From Enoplolaimus lenunculus (taxonomy: Eukaryota; Nematoda; Enoplea; Enoplida; Thoracostomopsidae), in NCBI GenBank assembly GCA_030248215.1, contig JASANG010001502.1:345638-409637 (forward strand): DNA of 64,000 bases. The letters run 5' to 3'. Of this stretch, positions 32,101 to 40,512 are shown in pieces (position 1 is the stretch's first letter; the number at the start of each line of letters is the position of its first letter). A program made the position numbers and the translations under genes. A model generated the notes under the pieces. That model searched no databases. It was not told the DNA's origin and worked only from the letters and a program-made list of their open reading frames with translations.

Positions 32101-34184
32101 AGACCGAACATTAACAGTTGTGCAATTAACCTGATCAAGGCGAATGTTGTCAACTCCATCATTGAAAGAGACAAAAGCTTTCACAGCCTCGTCACGACTG
32201 CTCACACATTCGACAACAGTGTCTTCGCCCTATTAACGGTAACATTTATTATGTAGTTTCCGCGATATACATCGCTTTATAAAAAATTAAAAGTTGTTGG
32301 ACTGTAGTGATCGGAATAAGAGGGGAAAGGCGATAAGAGTCAAGTGTCCCTATTCTGAGTCTGAATCAATAGTAGTCAATATCCCGAATGCAGCTGTTCT
32401 TGACTCTGAAAACCTGTCACTGGCTAGTGATGGGTGTGATACACATTTGAGAAAATAGGCCCTTTTCTATGAAATTAGCGAATTTTAGTAACAATTGACA
32501 TGAGATGATTGTAGCTCAAACATAAAGGTCGAATACGGCGAAAGTCCACAAAGGAAGTCTATAAGTCCGCTCGAAATGCATGGCTAAATGTTTCAGTGCA
32601 GTATAATTCAGGTAAACCTTGAAAAAAAACCAGCAATCAAATAATTTCCGCTCTTTACCATAAACTCGTCATACGAGAAACCAATGGAAATGTAAGCGCC
32701 ATCGTTTGGCGAAGGCAAATTTGCAATCCGCGTTGCCATTTCTATTAGAAGGCCTTGGCGTACAGGAGTCCATGTGAAAACGTAGTCACACGCTGATGTG
32801 CCGTAATTCTTAGTTGTGCAATCTTTCGGTTCAAACCAGCAATTTTTAGTCTTTCCACAGGTTTCCGAAGTAATTATTATTGACGCATCGGCAAAACATG
32901 CCAGCTATAACAACATAAAGCAATTCGGTCTGTGGTACACTTCCCTCCTGCCATACTTAAAGGCTAAAGTTTAAATTTAAACTGAGGCTTAGAATCGGGA
33001 CCCGTATTGTCAAATGTGTATAGCACCTATCATCAGTTGGTGATAGATCCTGTAACATTGGAACATGCCCATGGTGAGGTTCGAAATTCAGCACATTGTT
33101 TGCGTTTGATGTGCCCTACTTTAGCACCAATTTTGTGATCTGCAATTGCAGTTGTTCGTCGGTTTGAAAACCTATCGCTAAACTGATTATACGTGCTATA
33201 CACATTTGAGAATATGGGCCCAGGTTTAAAGCTTGTTTGAGTAAAGGTTTAGGCAAACGCTTAGGCTTACATTAGATAAGCGTTTTCTTAAAAATATGAA
33301 TAAGCATGAACTTAAACTATTGCCTAAATTGTTACCAAACCTAAGCGTAACATTGACTGTTGGGGGAAGTGTACAAGAGCCGATAAATAGTATATGTATT
33401 ATCGATAGTTTGTTTGGCTTCGAATCAGAATACTGCTCCGACTACTAAAACAAGCAATAAGGACTAAGCATTACCATTATTACAATAATGCACGAACTTA
33501 GTTAAAACGGATCCCTTGAGTTTTAGGTCAAAAAATCTAACGCAGAGATTCTATGCAATTTTTTTGATAATGTAACTGCAGCTATGCGATTGTTACTTAA
33601 TCGGTACTGCGGCCCATGTAAAGATCAGGGGCGGAACGTTTGTTGTAGGACTGCAATAGAGTAAGCTTAGCATTGAATTAATTTTTTGCTTGGCTTAGGC
33701 TTAGGTTTAGGCTTAGGAATATGCTCGTTCTTACGCTTAGATTTAGGCTTAGGCTTACGTTTACGAATATGCTTCTAATACTGTTCCGGCCCTGTTCTTT
33801 ACATTGGACGGTACTGCAAACAAACCAATATATAACAGACCAATTTTTAGTTTCTAAAGATTCAAGAATACTTCAAATTTTGTTCAATCCTTTTAAAACA
33901 ACGTGAAATGACAAATTTTATGGCCCATGTATAGAACAGGGCCGGAACAGTTGTATAAGCATATTCCTAAGCCTAAGCTTAAACCTAAGCCTAAGCCTAA
34001 GCAAAAATTGTCTAAAACTTAAACTGACTCTATTATAGCCCCTCCGGAAAACCATCCGGCCTTGTTCTATACATGGAGCCAATTTAATTTTATCATGTGG
34101 CAAAAATACGAAAGTTAGCAAAAACGCAAGCCTTACCACAGTTAATATCAAGATATTAGGTCGAATAAATGTTCGTAAGATCAT
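17194..34184 (-). CDS. FRRS1-like DOMON/cytochrome b561 reductase fused to cytochrome b5 (16 exons)
   Basis: This is a complete 649-residue model on -. Exons: 34184-34137, 32904-32659, 32229-32131, 31193-30959, 29954-29787, 28473-28358, 26248-26135, 25471-25409, 25015-24916, 24088-23918, 22386-22109, 20692-20656, 19013-18922, 18418-18374, 17821-17780, 17289-17194. Phases agree at all 15 junctions. MILRTFIRPNILILTV starts a signal peptide. Residues ~24-209 form a Cys-containing DOMON-type ectodomain (ACDYVFTW, YISIGFSYDEFMGEDTVVEC). Residues ~263-453 are a cytochrome b561 core with haem-ligand His at about 265, 306, 349 and 385 (VHAIVL, YQVHRT, VLHTIIG, YIHWFIG). An acidic linker precedes a cytochrome b5 domain (VYSMAEVGKHS to EDFEHS) with axial His ~547 and ~571, spaced 24 as in true b5. 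The end is a hydrophobic anchor (MFVMCCFAVIAVSIF). The family reduces ferric iron or cupric copper by transmembrane electron transfer. Vertebrate FRRS1 as I know it lacks the b5 domain. Confidence 0.88.
17412..17706. mobile_element. Foldback element in the last intron of the b561/b5 gene
   Basis: AATTCACACGTGCAAGTTTT with TGCAGC at the left reappears inverted at the right as GCTGCAAAAATTTGCACGTG then TGTCAATT. The interior repeats TTGCAG and TGCAAGT words on both arms. It is non-coding. Confidence 0.75.
17870..18026. mobile_element. Inverted-repeat element, family G (best copy)
   Basis: GGCGGGCTCGTAGCCAACG at the left mirrors GAGCTGGCTACAGGCCTG at the right. Inside is a perfect C-rich hairpin (GGGGGGCTAAGCCCCCC) and the word TTTTAACCTTGCTTGCAAG. 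It lies in intron 14 of the b561/b5 gene. Confidence 0.7.
18547..18875. mobile_element. Inverted-repeat element, family E (copy 3)
   Basis: AGGGTACAACCTGAGGTCTG at the left and CACCTCCGATTGCACCCT at the right. The centre holds the AT-rich words CGCAGAAAATTAGCGTAAAAC shared with copies at 4623, 34521 and 38821. It is in intron 13 of the b561/b5 gene. Confidence 0.8.
19743..20183. mobile_element. MITE, family C (copy 4)
   Basis: CTGTAATGACCCGAATAAAG at the left and TTATTCAGGTCACTACAG at the right, flanked by TA on both sides. It lies in intron 12 of the b561/b5 gene. Confidence 0.85.
20308..20408. repeat. Three tandem 33 bp units with a perfect hairpin
   Basis: The unit contains GACCGTGCCGGTCGGTTTAA and repeats three times at 33 bp spacing, one copy with A for G at the first base of the hairpin. 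GACCG pairs with CGGTC around a TGC loop. It lies in intron 12 of the b561/b5 gene and is more GC-rich than its surroundings. Confidence 0.85.
20826..21038. mobile_element. Palindromic MITE, family D (copy 2)
   Basis: AATGCAAAAACGGTGAGTC at the left and GACTCACCATTTTTTTGCA at the right. It carries the central word GATTCGCACGTTTGACTC also found at 29149-29355. A family A end fragment (about 21117-21150) follows it. Confidence 0.8.
21537..21929. mobile_element. Inverted-repeat element, family E-like (copy 4)
   Basis: AGGGTGCAACCGGAATTGT at the left and GCAGTTGTACCCT at the right. The interior is dominated by ATACCGGA words rather than CCGGAGG, so this is a subfamily. It lies in intron 11 of the b561/b5 gene. 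Confidence 0.75.
22680..22964. mobile_element. MITE, family A (variant ends, internal triplication)
   Basis: The ends are GGCCCGTGTAAAGATCC and CCCTGTTCTTTACATTGGCC. The core repeats a block of about 40 bp (AATATGCTCATTCTTACGC, then TTACACTTAGGCCTAGG) three times. It lies in intron 10 of the b561/b5 gene. Confidence 0.8.
23328..23508. mobile_element. MITE, family F (best copy)
   Basis: CACTGTAAATTCCAATGAG at the left and CTCACTGAAATTTACAGTG at the right are near-perfect inverted termini. The interior is made of GAGTTGATTAATCAA and AACTCATTCT words. It lies in intron 10 of the b561/b5 gene. Confidence 0.85.
24137..24210. repeat. Trinucleotide microsatellite (TTA/TAG)n
   Basis: Consecutive runs of TTA, then about eight TAG units, then TTA again, just upstream of the tenth exon of the b561/b5 gene. 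Confidence 0.9.
24446..24883. mobile_element. MITE, family C (copy 5)
   Basis: TTACCCGAATAAGAGGGGG at the left and TTAATCGGGTCACTACAG at the right. Its right end lies 33 bp from the 3' edge of the exon at 24916-25015, inside intron 9 of the b561/b5 gene. Confidence 0.8.
25100..25310. repeat. Family B-like remnant with 22 bp tandem repeat
   Basis: GGCCCATATTACTTTGATGG resembles the B left end. It is followed by three tandem copies of GTTAGACTATGTTTTAGTTA plus GC, then a TTAGGC tract. The right end is missing. Confidence 0.65.
25580..25855. repeat. Tandem array of hexamer-bearing fragments
   Basis: Three and a half units begin CCATCGACCCATGTTRACTA and continue GTGCCAATTAAGAG, each followed by a degenerate GCCTAA tract. 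It looks like tandem duplication of a family A/B-derived fragment. It lies in intron 7 of the b561/b5 gene. Confidence 0.7.
26325..26470. mobile_element. Inverted-repeat element, family G (copy)
   Basis: GGCTCGTAGCCAGCTCACC at the left and TTGGCTACGGGTCCG at the right. CAAGCAAGGTTGAAAAC in the middle is the reverse of the word in the copy at 17870. It lies in intron 6 of the b561/b5 gene. Confidence 0.65.
26697..26967 (+). mobile_element. TTAA-flanked element with tRNA-like segment (dispersed copy 1)
   Basis: TTAA stands on both sides (26693-26696, 26968-26971). The left end CCCTTTTACTCATAGAG is a variant of the family end. Inside, at about 26848, GCTCCTATAGCTCAGTGG carries an RNA polymerase III A box, and GGTGTTCGAATCTCACC further on a B box. 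The element lies in intron 6 of the b561/b5 gene, antisense to it. It shares its left part with the copy at 37689 and is a separate subfamily from the copy at 31251. Confidence 0.8.
27621..27853. mobile_element. MITE, family A (variant ends)
   Basis: GGCCAATGTAAAGAACAGGG at the left; the right end ACCCTGACCGTTACATGCGCC is diverged. It has a GCCTAA core and CTATGCCTAAGCTTAAG duplicated near the left. Confidence 0.75.
28135..28336. mobile_element. Palindromic MITE, family D (copy 3)
   Basis: GCTGCAAAAAAATGGTGAG at the left and CTCACCATTTTTTGCAGTG at the right, both flanked by GTAC. The right edge lies 22 bp from the end of the exon at 28358-28473 of the b561/b5 gene. Confidence 0.85.
28561..28729. 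mobile_element. Palindromic MITE, family D (copy 4, shortened)
   Basis: ACTGCAAAAAGTCTTGAGTC at the left and GATTCACCTTTTTTGG at the right, without the central spacer of other copies. It lies in intron 5 of the b561/b5 gene. Confidence 0.75.
28829..29369. mobile_element. Family E element split by a nested family D element
   Basis: AGGGTGCAACCAGAGG at the left and CAATTGTACCCGG at the right belong to family E. The D element at 29149-29355 sits just inside the right end and separates GGTTTTTTACC from the terminal CAATTGTACCC. The E insertion is therefore the older. Confidence 0.75.
29149..29355. mobile_element. Palindromic MITE, family D (copy 5, nested)
   Basis: TACTGCAAAAAAAGTAAATC at the left and CTCACCATTTTTTGCAGTG at the right. 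Arms pair over nearly the whole length (CTCTCCGAAATAGGCTCTAC against GTAGAGCCTATTTCGGAGAG). Confidence 0.85.
29518..29768. mobile_element. MITE, family F (copy 4)
   Basis: CCTGTAAATTCAAGTGAG at the left and CTCACTTGAATTTACAGTG at the right. Its right edge is 18 bp from the end of the exon at 29787-29954, close to that exon's splice donor. Confidence 0.8.
30391..30600. mobile_element. Family E element, half copy
   Basis: TTACAACCGGAGGAGTTCC and GCTCCGGTTACGGTAG match the left half of family E; no right end is present. It lies in intron 4 of the b561/b5 gene. Confidence 0.6.
30698..30898. mobile_element. MITE, family A (variant ends)
   Basis: GGCCAATGTAAAGAACAGGG at the left and CTGATCTTTACATGGACC at the right, with a GCCTAA core. 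It lies in intron 4 of the b561/b5 gene. Confidence 0.85.
31251..31512 (+). mobile_element. TTAA-flanked element with tRNA-like segment (best dispersed copy)
   Basis: This 262 bp element stands between TTAA at 31247-31250 and TTAA at 31513-31516. Its ends CCCCTTCTCACATTGAG and TTCATATGAGAAAGGG are inverted over about 15 bp. Both features are typical of piggyBac-type transposition. It has no coding capacity. At about 31392-31455 is a tRNA-like segment: GCTCCTATAGCTCAGTGG (A box), then ACTGGAGTTCGAATCC (B box). The acceptor arms do not pair, so it is not a working tRNA. It is the dispersed single-copy form of the unit that makes up the 295 bp satellite at 59531-63660. It lies in intron 3 of the b561/b5 gene. 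Confidence 0.88.
31608..31811. mobile_element. MITE, family B (copy)
   Basis: GGCGCATGTTACTTTAAGGG at the left and CTAAAAGTAACATTGGCC at the right, inverted. Two TTAGGC tracts are separated by GGAACCCGTTTTTGCAACGC. It lies in intron 3 of the b561/b5 gene. Confidence 0.85.
32302..32410. mobile_element. Family C MITE, left-end fragment
   Basis: CTGTAGTGATCGGAATAAG and TCTGAATCAATAGTAGTC resemble the first ~100 bp of family C; the rest is lost. It is followed by a family M end (about 32428-32465). Confidence 0.6.
32996..33222. mobile_element. Inverted-repeat element, family M (best copy)
   Basis: GGGACCCGTATTGTCAAATG then TGTATAGCACC at the left mirror GGTGCTATACACATTTGAG-like then AATATGGGCCC at the right. 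It lies in intron 1 of the b561/b5 gene. Confidence 0.75.
33611..33809. mobile_element. MITE, family A (variant ends)
   Basis: GGCCCATGTAAAGATCAGGG at the left and CCCTGTTCTTTACATTGGAC at the right, with a TTAGGC core. It is in intron 1 of the b561/b5 gene. Confidence 0.85.
33922..34080. mobile_element. MITE, family A (short copy)
   Basis: GGCCCATGTATAGAACAGGG at the left and CCTTGTTCTATACATGGAGCC at the right. The core is about six hexamers. It lies 56 bp from the first coding exon of the b561/b5 gene (donor at 34136). Confidence 0.85.
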
Positions 34185-34520
34185 GGCCCCATCAAACCTT
34201 AACGTGATATTATTTTAACTTATAAGTAACATGGCTAAACGATAATAGTTCTCGTCTATTTAGGTATACAAGATTAAAATAGACTTGCAAAAGTTTTAGG
34301 ACTCATATCAAAAATCAAATACTACTTCAAACGTTTGTCACGTTATTATAGACAGCCTTTTTAAACGCTTTTTTGTACGGCAACAAACCCTAAACGCTCA
34401 CCGTTACTAAACGATTTAATTATCACAAAGTACCGGTTATTAATATATGGTTGAGGTGATCGCAGAAATATACAGAATACTATTCGGGTAGCATAGCCTC
34501 TTAAAGTATTGCGTAATAGC

Positions 34521-34874
34521 AGGATACAATCGGAGGTCGACCTCGGGTTCTCGCTCCGGCAGAAAAACGACCTCCGGCTCCGGTAGAATTTTTTCCAGAG
34601 GTTCCGGCAATTTCGGCGGTAAAATTTTGCATAACTCTGCAAAATTTATATGTTTAGCGCGTTTGGTTTTACTTTTGTCACAATTTCCTGGAAAGAATTA
34701 CTGAAATTTCGCAGAAAATTAGCGTAAAACCAAACAACTTAACAACATATTGCCGATATAGGGTTAAATTAACTAATTAACTATCATTTTTACTACCTAA
34801 TTTCGCCTCACCTCCGGTTCCCGCAAGCTTCGTTGACCTCCGGCTCTGGTATATTTAACCTCCGGTTGCACCCT
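34521..34874. mobile_element. Inverted-repeat element, family E (best copy)
   Basis: AGGATACAATCGGAGGTCG at the left and CCTCCGGTTGCACCCT at the right, with GGCTCCGG and CGGCAAATTT-type words on both arms and an AT-rich centre. It lies about 340 bp upstream of the b561/b5 start codon. Confidence 0.8.
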
Positions 34875-34957
34875 GCGTAATGGCATGATCAATTCGAAAC
34901 CTACACATCATGAGCGAGCTGCCACTAAGAAGAAAATTTATTACCACAAAATGTATA

Positions 34958-35376
34958 CTGTAGTAACCCGAATAAGAGGGGTGGGTAATAAGAGGGGGAT
35001 CACCATTTTGATTCCCAATCAATAGAAGTCCGTAAGCAGATGGAGTCCCTAGACCCTAATTAGAGTCCATAAATGTCAATTATTCCTAATTGTAGCGCAT
35101 AAATTACTAGAGGACCTAATAAACTTGAGTTCGAAACTTTAAAGCGTACTTGAGTTTTGAAAGTAACATTCAAAAGTATAACCTTCATTATCGCTCTAGC
35201 TTTTGATGCAAGTCAAAAAACGTTTCACTCAACGGGTATTTGCAACAACGGATATATATCAGTAAAGAAGGGTCGCGGAGGGCTGTTGAAAATAAGTAAC
35301 AGTCCGTAACCGAATAACAAGAGGGTTCCCTCTGGAGTGGCCAAATATCAGTCCCCCCTTATTCGGGTCACCACAG
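34958..35376. mobile_element. MITE, family C (copy 6)
   Basis: CTGTAGTAACCCGAATAAG at the left and TTATTCGGGTCACCACAG at the right. Confidence 0.85.
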
Positions 35377-35790
35377 CATTTATTTTGTTTACGGATGACA
35401 AACTGATTGACTTAATTTACAAAAAAATTGCAAGTTTAACAAAAACTTAATGAAACTTGTTTTTGAAATTACATAATTTGAAAATACGAAATGTTAAGAC
35501 GCGTTGTTTACGCTTGCGCAAAACGATGTACCATCGTTTGTTACTATATTTGTTAAAATTTTTGCTGAGCAATTTTTCAAAATAAACAGTAGGCTTTGTA
35601 TTATAATTCACCCTGGCATCAAATTCGAATGGTAATACTCGATCTGTTAGAGTTTTTAGAATTTCTAAATGTCAACTGTAATGTATCTGGTCCAAATTGA
35701 CAATATACATTGGCCATAAAATTGAGTATCATAAAAAGGTTAACAAAGGTGTCGGAAATTATGGTAATGATAACCTTGGCACAACGCGAC
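35377..35790. other. Intergenic, nothing recognised
   Basis: This AT-rich stretch between the C element and a D element shows no conserved frame, splice-consistent exon or repeat family that I can identify. Confidence 0.4.
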
Positions 35791-35794
35791 CGCG

Positions 35795-36003
35795 CACTGT
35801 AAAAAACGGGGAGTCAAATTGACTTTCTCGGAAATAGGCTTTTCCTGACTACATAAACTGAGTCAAATTCGACTCCGCCACACTCAAATTCGATTCCCTA
35901 TGTCACACGCTTGACTCTGGCGGAGTCAAATTTGACTCAGTTTTTGTAGTCAGGAAAAGCCTGTTTCCGAGAGAGTCAGTTTGACTCCCCAGGTTTTACA
36001 GTG
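35795..36003. mobile_element. Palindromic MITE, family D (subtype ending CACTGTAA)
   Basis: CACTGTAAAAAACGGGGAG at the left and CTCCCCAGGTTTTACAGTG at the right. This subtype has GGGGAGTCAAATTGAC instead of GGTGAGTC. Two more lie at 36753 and 55941. Confidence 0.85.
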
Positions 36004-36752
36004 TTTGTTTTTGGTACAAGACATTGGTTAAACTTAACCTATAGTTTCATAAACTTTATACGTCAAGTATTATTTGTTTTAACATTTAAAAATAAAGTTC
36101 GCATTCGTCTCGCAAATATCAAACAATGAACTGACTGAGTGCCACCAATTAATACTGTTGTATAATTGCAAACACAATGTTTCAACTCATTTAAACGTTG
36201 CATGTATACTGAGGATCTATGGGGGACATCAAGGCCACAGTTTCCATCAAAACCGAAATTTTGTATTAGTACTAAAATTGCATTTTTGGCTTTTGACTAA
36301 ATTCGCTCGTCAGATTTTTTTCACTGTTGTACACATTGTACAGGAACCCCGGCAAAAATTTACGAATCCACCACTGTATAGACACTGTTTCAGTAGAGAA
36401 TCACAAAGAAATGAGCGTTTTAATACGTTGCAGAGGTTTTTTTGTATAAATCAATGATAAAATATATCATTCAATGCAAAATTACTGTGTTATCCCAACC
36501 TGAACAACAAATCCTTGCAATTTAATGTATTTACAAATCTCACTCACGGAGATTCAAAGTTAATAGATCGACTGGTTTTGATCTTAAATTGTTTACATTT
36601 CGTACGGCTTTCGCCTTGATCGTAACACTCAAACTTGTATTTTTAAAAACACAAACATTTGAGGTCGTAGGTAGTTAACTTTAAGATGGAAAGACGTTTT
36701 AGCAAAAGGTTTAATAACTTGTAAACCATTCGATGTAAACATTCAGAGCCAA

Positions 36753-36962
36753 CACTGCAAAAAATGGGGAGTCAAATTGACACTCTGGAAAATAGGCTTT
36801 TCCTGACAACACAAACTGAGTCAAATTTGACTCCGCCAGAGTTAAATTCGCTCAGTGAATCGAATTTCACTCTGGCGGAGTCGAATTTTGACTCAGTTTA
36901 GTGTAGTCAGCAAAAGCCTATTTCCCATAGAGAGTCAATGTGACTCCGCATTTTTTACAGTG
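36753..36962. mobile_element. Palindromic MITE, family D (subtype 2)
   Basis: CACTGCAAAAAATGGGGAG at the left and GACTCCGCATTTTTTACAGTG at the right. Confidence 0.85.
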
Positions 36963-37477
36963 AAGTCGAATCGTATATATTAATTCTACCGTTGATATCG
37001 GTCCACGAGTTCAACAGTTAAACTCAATAAACTGCTTTGGCACTCATCCAATTGTATAGAAAAGCACTAATTGAGAAGTAACTGGCTCAATACAAGGGAT
37101 TTGATTTAACATCTTTCGACTCAGCTCCTTTACACCAAATGCACAATATAGATTAGTAAACTTTTCAGCAAATACGATTTTTGTGCAACACAGATCGCAC
37201 GACAAGCTATCAAAAATTTATTGTTTTAAATATTTAACTGTTGGTATGGAATAATCATAGACGGTAATAATAAGCCGAATATATATATGCAAAACGTTTA
37301 AAAATTGAACGATTTTAGCAAACATCGGTTGGAGTATATTAATGGTGAAGACCTAAAGCCTAAGATTCGATAGTCAATAAATAACCTCAAATACCACACA
37401 TATCACACCTTTCGATGGTTATATCCCAACCCCAACAAACTATCCCCACAATATTTTAGTATATATACACTACTCGA

Positions 37478-37680
37478 GGCCCATGCATAAAACAGGGCCG
37501 GATCGTTTTCCAGAGGGGCTATAATAGAGTCAGTTTAAGCCTTAAACTAATTTTTTGCTTAGGCTTAGGCTTAGGAATAGGAATAGGTTCATCCATACAC
37601 TTAGTCTTAGGAATATGCTTGGGCCCGACTCAAAATAGCAGCACCTTTTTATTACCCTCTCTTATTCAAGTTACTCACTA
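37478..37680. mobile_element. Chimera: family A left part joined to family C right end
   Basis: GGCCCATGCATAAAACAGGG and a TTAGGC tract (family A) end at about 37620. They are followed at once by GCCCGACTCAAAATAGC, then CTCTTATTCAAGTTACTC, a family C right end. Neither element is complete. Confidence 0.65.
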
Positions 37681-37688
37681 AGGTTTAA

Positions 37689-37957
37689 CCCGTTCACTAT
37701 AGAGTGTACTATGAGCAACTAAATACATTAATGTACGAGCAATACACACACTGTGAGCAGTGTTTATTTATAACACATATAACACATATGCGCAGTGCAA
37801 AATCTCCACAAGACGTGAAAGCCTACTCGGGCTCGAGCGTCAAGCTCCTATAATTCAGTGGTCATCGTAACCGCCTCCCATCCGTGAGGCTGGGGATCGA
37901 ATCTTACCTTGAAATTACATCTCATATGAAAATTGAAAATATTCATGTGAGAAAGTG
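37689..37957 (+). mobile_element. TTAA-flanked element with tRNA-like segment (dispersed copy 3)
   Basis: The 269 bp element lies between TTAA at 37685-37688 and 37958-37961. The ends are CCCGTTCACTATAGAG and ATGTGAGAAAGTG. The tRNA-like part (about 37845-37910) has CTATAATTCAGTGG, a weakened A box, and GGGGATCGAATCTTACC, a B box. Its left half matches the copy at 26697 (GTACGAGCAATACACACACT). Confidence 0.8.
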
Positions 37958-38636
37958 TTAATTACGACCAAAATTAGCAAACAAATCAAAGAAACAATCA
38001 TAGCCGACGCCCAAAATCGTGCAAAATTCTAAAACTAAACAATAAAACTTGCGTTTCGACAAGTCAAAAACCACAATAAAAACTTCGCGAGATGAGCTCT
38101 AGAAAACAGATATAAAGCAGTGGATGAACCGGAGTTTCCCCCCGCAATTTTATATACGTTTACTTTCAAGAATATTTGAAGACAAACATCGTTCTTTTAC
38201 GCAACGCCCTATAGATACCTCACTTGAAAAGTGAAACTCACAATAAAAGCTGAATGGTTAATACGTTTTACGCGAAATATATTTATATGCTCGATAGCGC
38301 TTTTTTTGGACACCGCCCGTTTTAGATTATAGTTTGTCCAATTGGTTTGCAGAAAATTTGTTTAGCCAGAATGGTACTATAAAAGAACGTGCTATATATA
38401 CTGGTCAGTCTGAGGTTTTTAATTCAACTTTTGATAGCGGGTTAAACGTGCAGACAACATGTTACCCATTATTAGTACATGTCATATGACATCAAACAAA
38501 TGGTGCGCTTAATGTGAGAATTGCTTAATGCAGAAGACTTGGGCGCGGCAGTCTTCAATCCTGCTTAGGTTTTCTTGAAATGGCCGGGGTTTGGGAATGG
38601 TAGCCTAATAAAGTTAGTTATATACAGTAAACATTA

Positions 38637-38760
38637 GTGACCCGAATGAGAGGGGTTAATAAGAAGAAGGCGAGCCCGTAGCCAAGGGGGCCATGTGATG
38701 CTCTGGCCCCTCTGGAAAAATTTTGGCCCCCTAGAAAATTTTTAACCTTGTTTGTAAGTA
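38637..38760. mobile_element. Family C left end joined to a family G fragment
   Basis: GTGACCCGAATGAGAGGGG is a family C end of about 35 bp. It runs directly into GAGCCCGTAGCCAAGGGGG and CCTAGAAAATTTTTAACCTTG, a family G fragment. Confidence 0.55.
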
Positions 38761-38820
38761 AGCAATTATTGACCGGCTGGCCTCAAAATCGACCTCCGTG
38801 TTTTTGTATAAGTCGTATTG

Positions 38821-39208
38821 CACAACCAGAGGTCTTCCTCCGACTCCGGTACAATTTTTTCCCGTCGTACCGGTGAAAAAAACGGAGCCGGAGGTTAACG
38901 AAACTTGCCGGAGCCGGAAATGAGGCGAAATTACTTAGGTACTAAAAATAATGGTTCATTAGTTAATTTGAGCCAATACCTGTAATATGTTGTTAAGTTG
39001 TTTGGGTTTGAGCTAATTTTTCTGCGAAATTTCAGAATTTATTTCTGAAAATTGTAACAGCAGTGAAACAAAACGCGCTAAACAGATAAATTTTGCAAAA
39101 TTATGCTAAATTGTACTACCGTAATTGCCGGAATTTCCGGCAAAAATTCTACCGGAGCCGAAGGCCGATTTTCTGCCGGAGCCTGACACAAAACTCCGGT
39201 TGTACCCT
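38821..39208. mobile_element. Inverted-repeat element, family E (copy)
   Basis: CACAACCAGAGGTCTTCC at the left and AACTCCGGTTGTACCCT at the right, with CCGGAGCCGGA words on both arms. Confidence 0.75.
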
Positions 39209-40264
39209 GGTGCGTATGTATTATTTCAGGGCAATTCCAAATGTTTTGCCGAAATTTTCCAAAAAAATTACAAACGTTGCGGATCATTGATAAAATAGAA
39301 ATGCAACATAACTTTTAACTAATTTTGTTTTCCGTTCGGTTCTGGCATACTTTACTTTATCTAAATGGCATGTTCATTTATTTCCGGTTGCATTTGCATT
39401 TACTCAAAATAGCAGTTTGAAAAAATTTGGCAAACCCACAGTACCCTGCAATAATTTGCAACTACAATGCAACTTTATGTTCCAAATGACGTTTAATAAC
39501 TAGCGTAACAATTGGTTACCTTATAATGAATCAGGGAAATCGCGATCTTTGCTCATGCAATACATATTTTACTTTAATTTGAACGTACACAACAGGAAGT
39601 AAACGAATAGTCAAAACAGTGGAAACGAATAATGATCAAATAACGGAAACAGATATCGAAGCATAAGTTTGAAAAATGTGTTACTTTTCTGCCAACACAA
39701 TCGAGGCGTGCTTATTTTAATCAGTCTTTCAAAAATTTTAAAGGGAAAATTGCGGATGATTCGACATTTTTAAGATTTTGGATGAATTCCGCAATTTCTA
39801 TTCCATATTGAACAATTGCAGCATAAGCATTTATAACGAAAAAGTGCGAAATATATACGTGACCTATAGATTAAAATGTTGAACGTAAAAATAACAGAAT
39901 TTTCGTTGTTTCTGTAACGGAATTGGGCACCGATTTTTATTTAAAACGAATATCCGGTTACACCCTGACACAGTAACTAATAGCAAACCAAAACACAATT
40001 TTAACCAATTATACACATGGCTGTAAAAATGAAAGTACTAGCACGCGTTGTATTTTGGTCATACTTTACCCCAGTTTGGAGGAGGGGGTGTCGACTGCAC
40101 ATTCAACAAGCGTTATCGCCGCAGGGAAGCCAAGATTTTGAAGAATAAAAACAGACCCGTTTGTTAATGTTTTTTCTACATCTAAACAAAAATTATACAC
40201 CCAAACAAATATGATAAAGTAAGGGAAAAATGCAACGCGCGCTATTTCTTTCCACAGTATATGT

Positions 40265-40382
40265 TCCGTTGCATACTCTTGTTAGAAGAGTGATCATACT
40301 CTTGTTAGAAAAATGATCATACACTCTTGTTAGAAAACTGATCATATATACACTCTTACTTGTTAGAAATATGATCATACAC
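40265..40382. repeat. Minisatellite of about 30 bp, four copies
   Basis: The unit CTCTTGTTAGAAAAATGATC plus ATACA repeats about four times with small length changes. It lies 130 bp beyond the Gemin2 stop codon. Confidence 0.85.
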
Positions 40383-40512
40383 CATTACCTGGTAATGCTA
40401 ATTTTCAAGAGTGAAAATGAAATATAAACGTCAACATGCGATAGCCTGATTTAATACGCATAAGATACTGCATAAATACTATTATATATTGTGATAAAAA
40501 TGGTTTTATCTG

